Source of the DNA: Druceiella hillmani
Taxonomy: Eukaryota > Arthropoda > Insecta > Lepidoptera > Hepialidae
DNA: 64,000 bases
Reading direction: 5' to 3'
NCBI GenBank assembly: GCA_039881145.1
Contig: JAYKKI010000038.1
Location: 1-64,000, forward strand
Below are positions 63,401-64,000 of the stretch, in pieces. Position 1 is the first letter of the stretch. Each line of letters begins with the position of its first letter. A program made the position numbers and the translations under genes. A model generated the notes under the pieces. That model saw only the letters and a program-made list of their open reading frames with translations, was not told the origin of the DNA and made no database searches.

Positions 63401-64000
63401 ATCCATATTTTTCAACGTCTTGATAATTCTTAGTAATTAAAAAAATCAACTTCTAAGAAATTATCACAATACAGCAATTAAGTACCTTTAAAAAAACTCA
63501 TCACATTTTGTTCACAGTTTTGAACAAAATTTTTTATTAAAATTGTAAAAGTGAATTTATAATGATAATTTTTAAAGTATCGCCACATAAATCAAGTAAA
63601 CGTTTTGTTCTGCAGTAAATTACCATAAAAGTTTGAAAAATCTTTGCTTAATGAAAAATAAAACGATAAAATTTCTCCTTGATTATTTCCAAATTATTTA
63701 ATATTAAAAACCCCTGAGTTAAAAACCCCTTAAACGTTCATCTCTGCTATGAAGTTATATCTAAATACTGCCCTTATTTTGACGGTAATTTTAAATGGCA
63801 ATTAAAACCTTAATCAGGTAATTTCATACTAATTGAATTTGATTATGTTATATAAATGAATATAAATTTACTAGCAAAATTTCAAAACAAACATGTCACG
63901 TGCGAAGCTAACATGAACAGTAAACGCTGTATTGAGAATTATTAATTTTCCTGAGTTATTATTAATTTTCTTTGAATGTTCAGTCTTTAGCTTTTTGCTA
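60470..64000. other. Unassigned AT-rich stretch
   Basis: No gene, RNA or mobile element recognised. A slightly GC-richer segment at 63130-63330 holds several short open frames without motifs. Confidence 0.5.

Overview
The window is AT-rich DNA (roughly 70% A+T by eye) from a eukaryote, almost certainly an insect. The reasons are long (TA)n microsatellites, no dense coding and no bacterial-type operons. There are also decayed copies of several transposon families that co-occur in insect genomes: Helitron, P element with a THAP domain, pogo/jerky-like, BEL/Pao, an endonuclease-reverse-transcriptase type non-LTR element, an RNase H-bearing non-LTR element and tRNA-derived SINEs. A repeat near 54.6 kb ends in an acaaactttcacatttataat type tail, common in butterflies, moths and some other insects, but I cannot fix the order. 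No host protein-coding gene can be stated with confidence; the window looks like intergenic or long-intron sequence.

Layout. 0-7 kb: mostly featureless, with two weak promoter-like spots near 2.9 and 4.5 kb. 7.2-9.8 kb: (TA)n arrays enclosing a truncated Helitron (about 7,995-9,714, + strand), with a short C-terminal scrap of a non-LTR reverse transcriptase before it. 12.28 kb: a 23-bp perfect hairpin. 14.5-15.3 kb: a diverged tandem array. 15.7-16.5 kb: a GC-richer patch, perhaps an LTR remnant. 17.57-17.79 kb (- strand): a possible small exon. 19.5-21.1 kb (- strand): a decayed non-LTR reverse transcriptase that has lost its FADD box. 22.2-22.7 kb: a diverged repeat array. 23.3-23.65 kb: a CpG-rich patch with inverted repeats. 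26.3 kb: a nested palindrome. 31.7-32.65 kb: an array of about 130-bp units. 37.14-37.41 kb (- strand): a possible exon ending in a good splice donor.

The densest part is 40.4-48 kb, a cluster of transposon relics. In order it holds a BEL/Pao pol end plus LTR (- strand), an intact 308-codon RNase H/zinc-knuckle end of a non-LTR element (- strand, GC-rich, TAG-repeat tail), a P-element/THAP transposase pseudogene (+), a promoter-like CpG patch and a pogo/jerky-like transposase pseudogene (+) with TGTCCGAT motifs at its ends. Later come an exact 78-bp tandem duplication (49.7 kb), a 49-bp minisatellite (51.4 kb), a SINE/RTE-type tail (54.3-54.6 kb), a 20-bp hairpin (59.0 kb) and a 300-bp fold-back of two inverted SINE copies (60.2-60.5 kb).

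The elements do not form a pathway; they are independent insertions at different stages of decay. I did not find a convincing undescribed system. The most interesting points are the TAG stop codon shared with the tail repeat of the RNase H element, substituted catalytic positions in the pogo-like relic, a hairpin lodged in the P-element intron region, the Helitron sitting inside a (TA)n array, and the nested palindrome at 26.3 kb.
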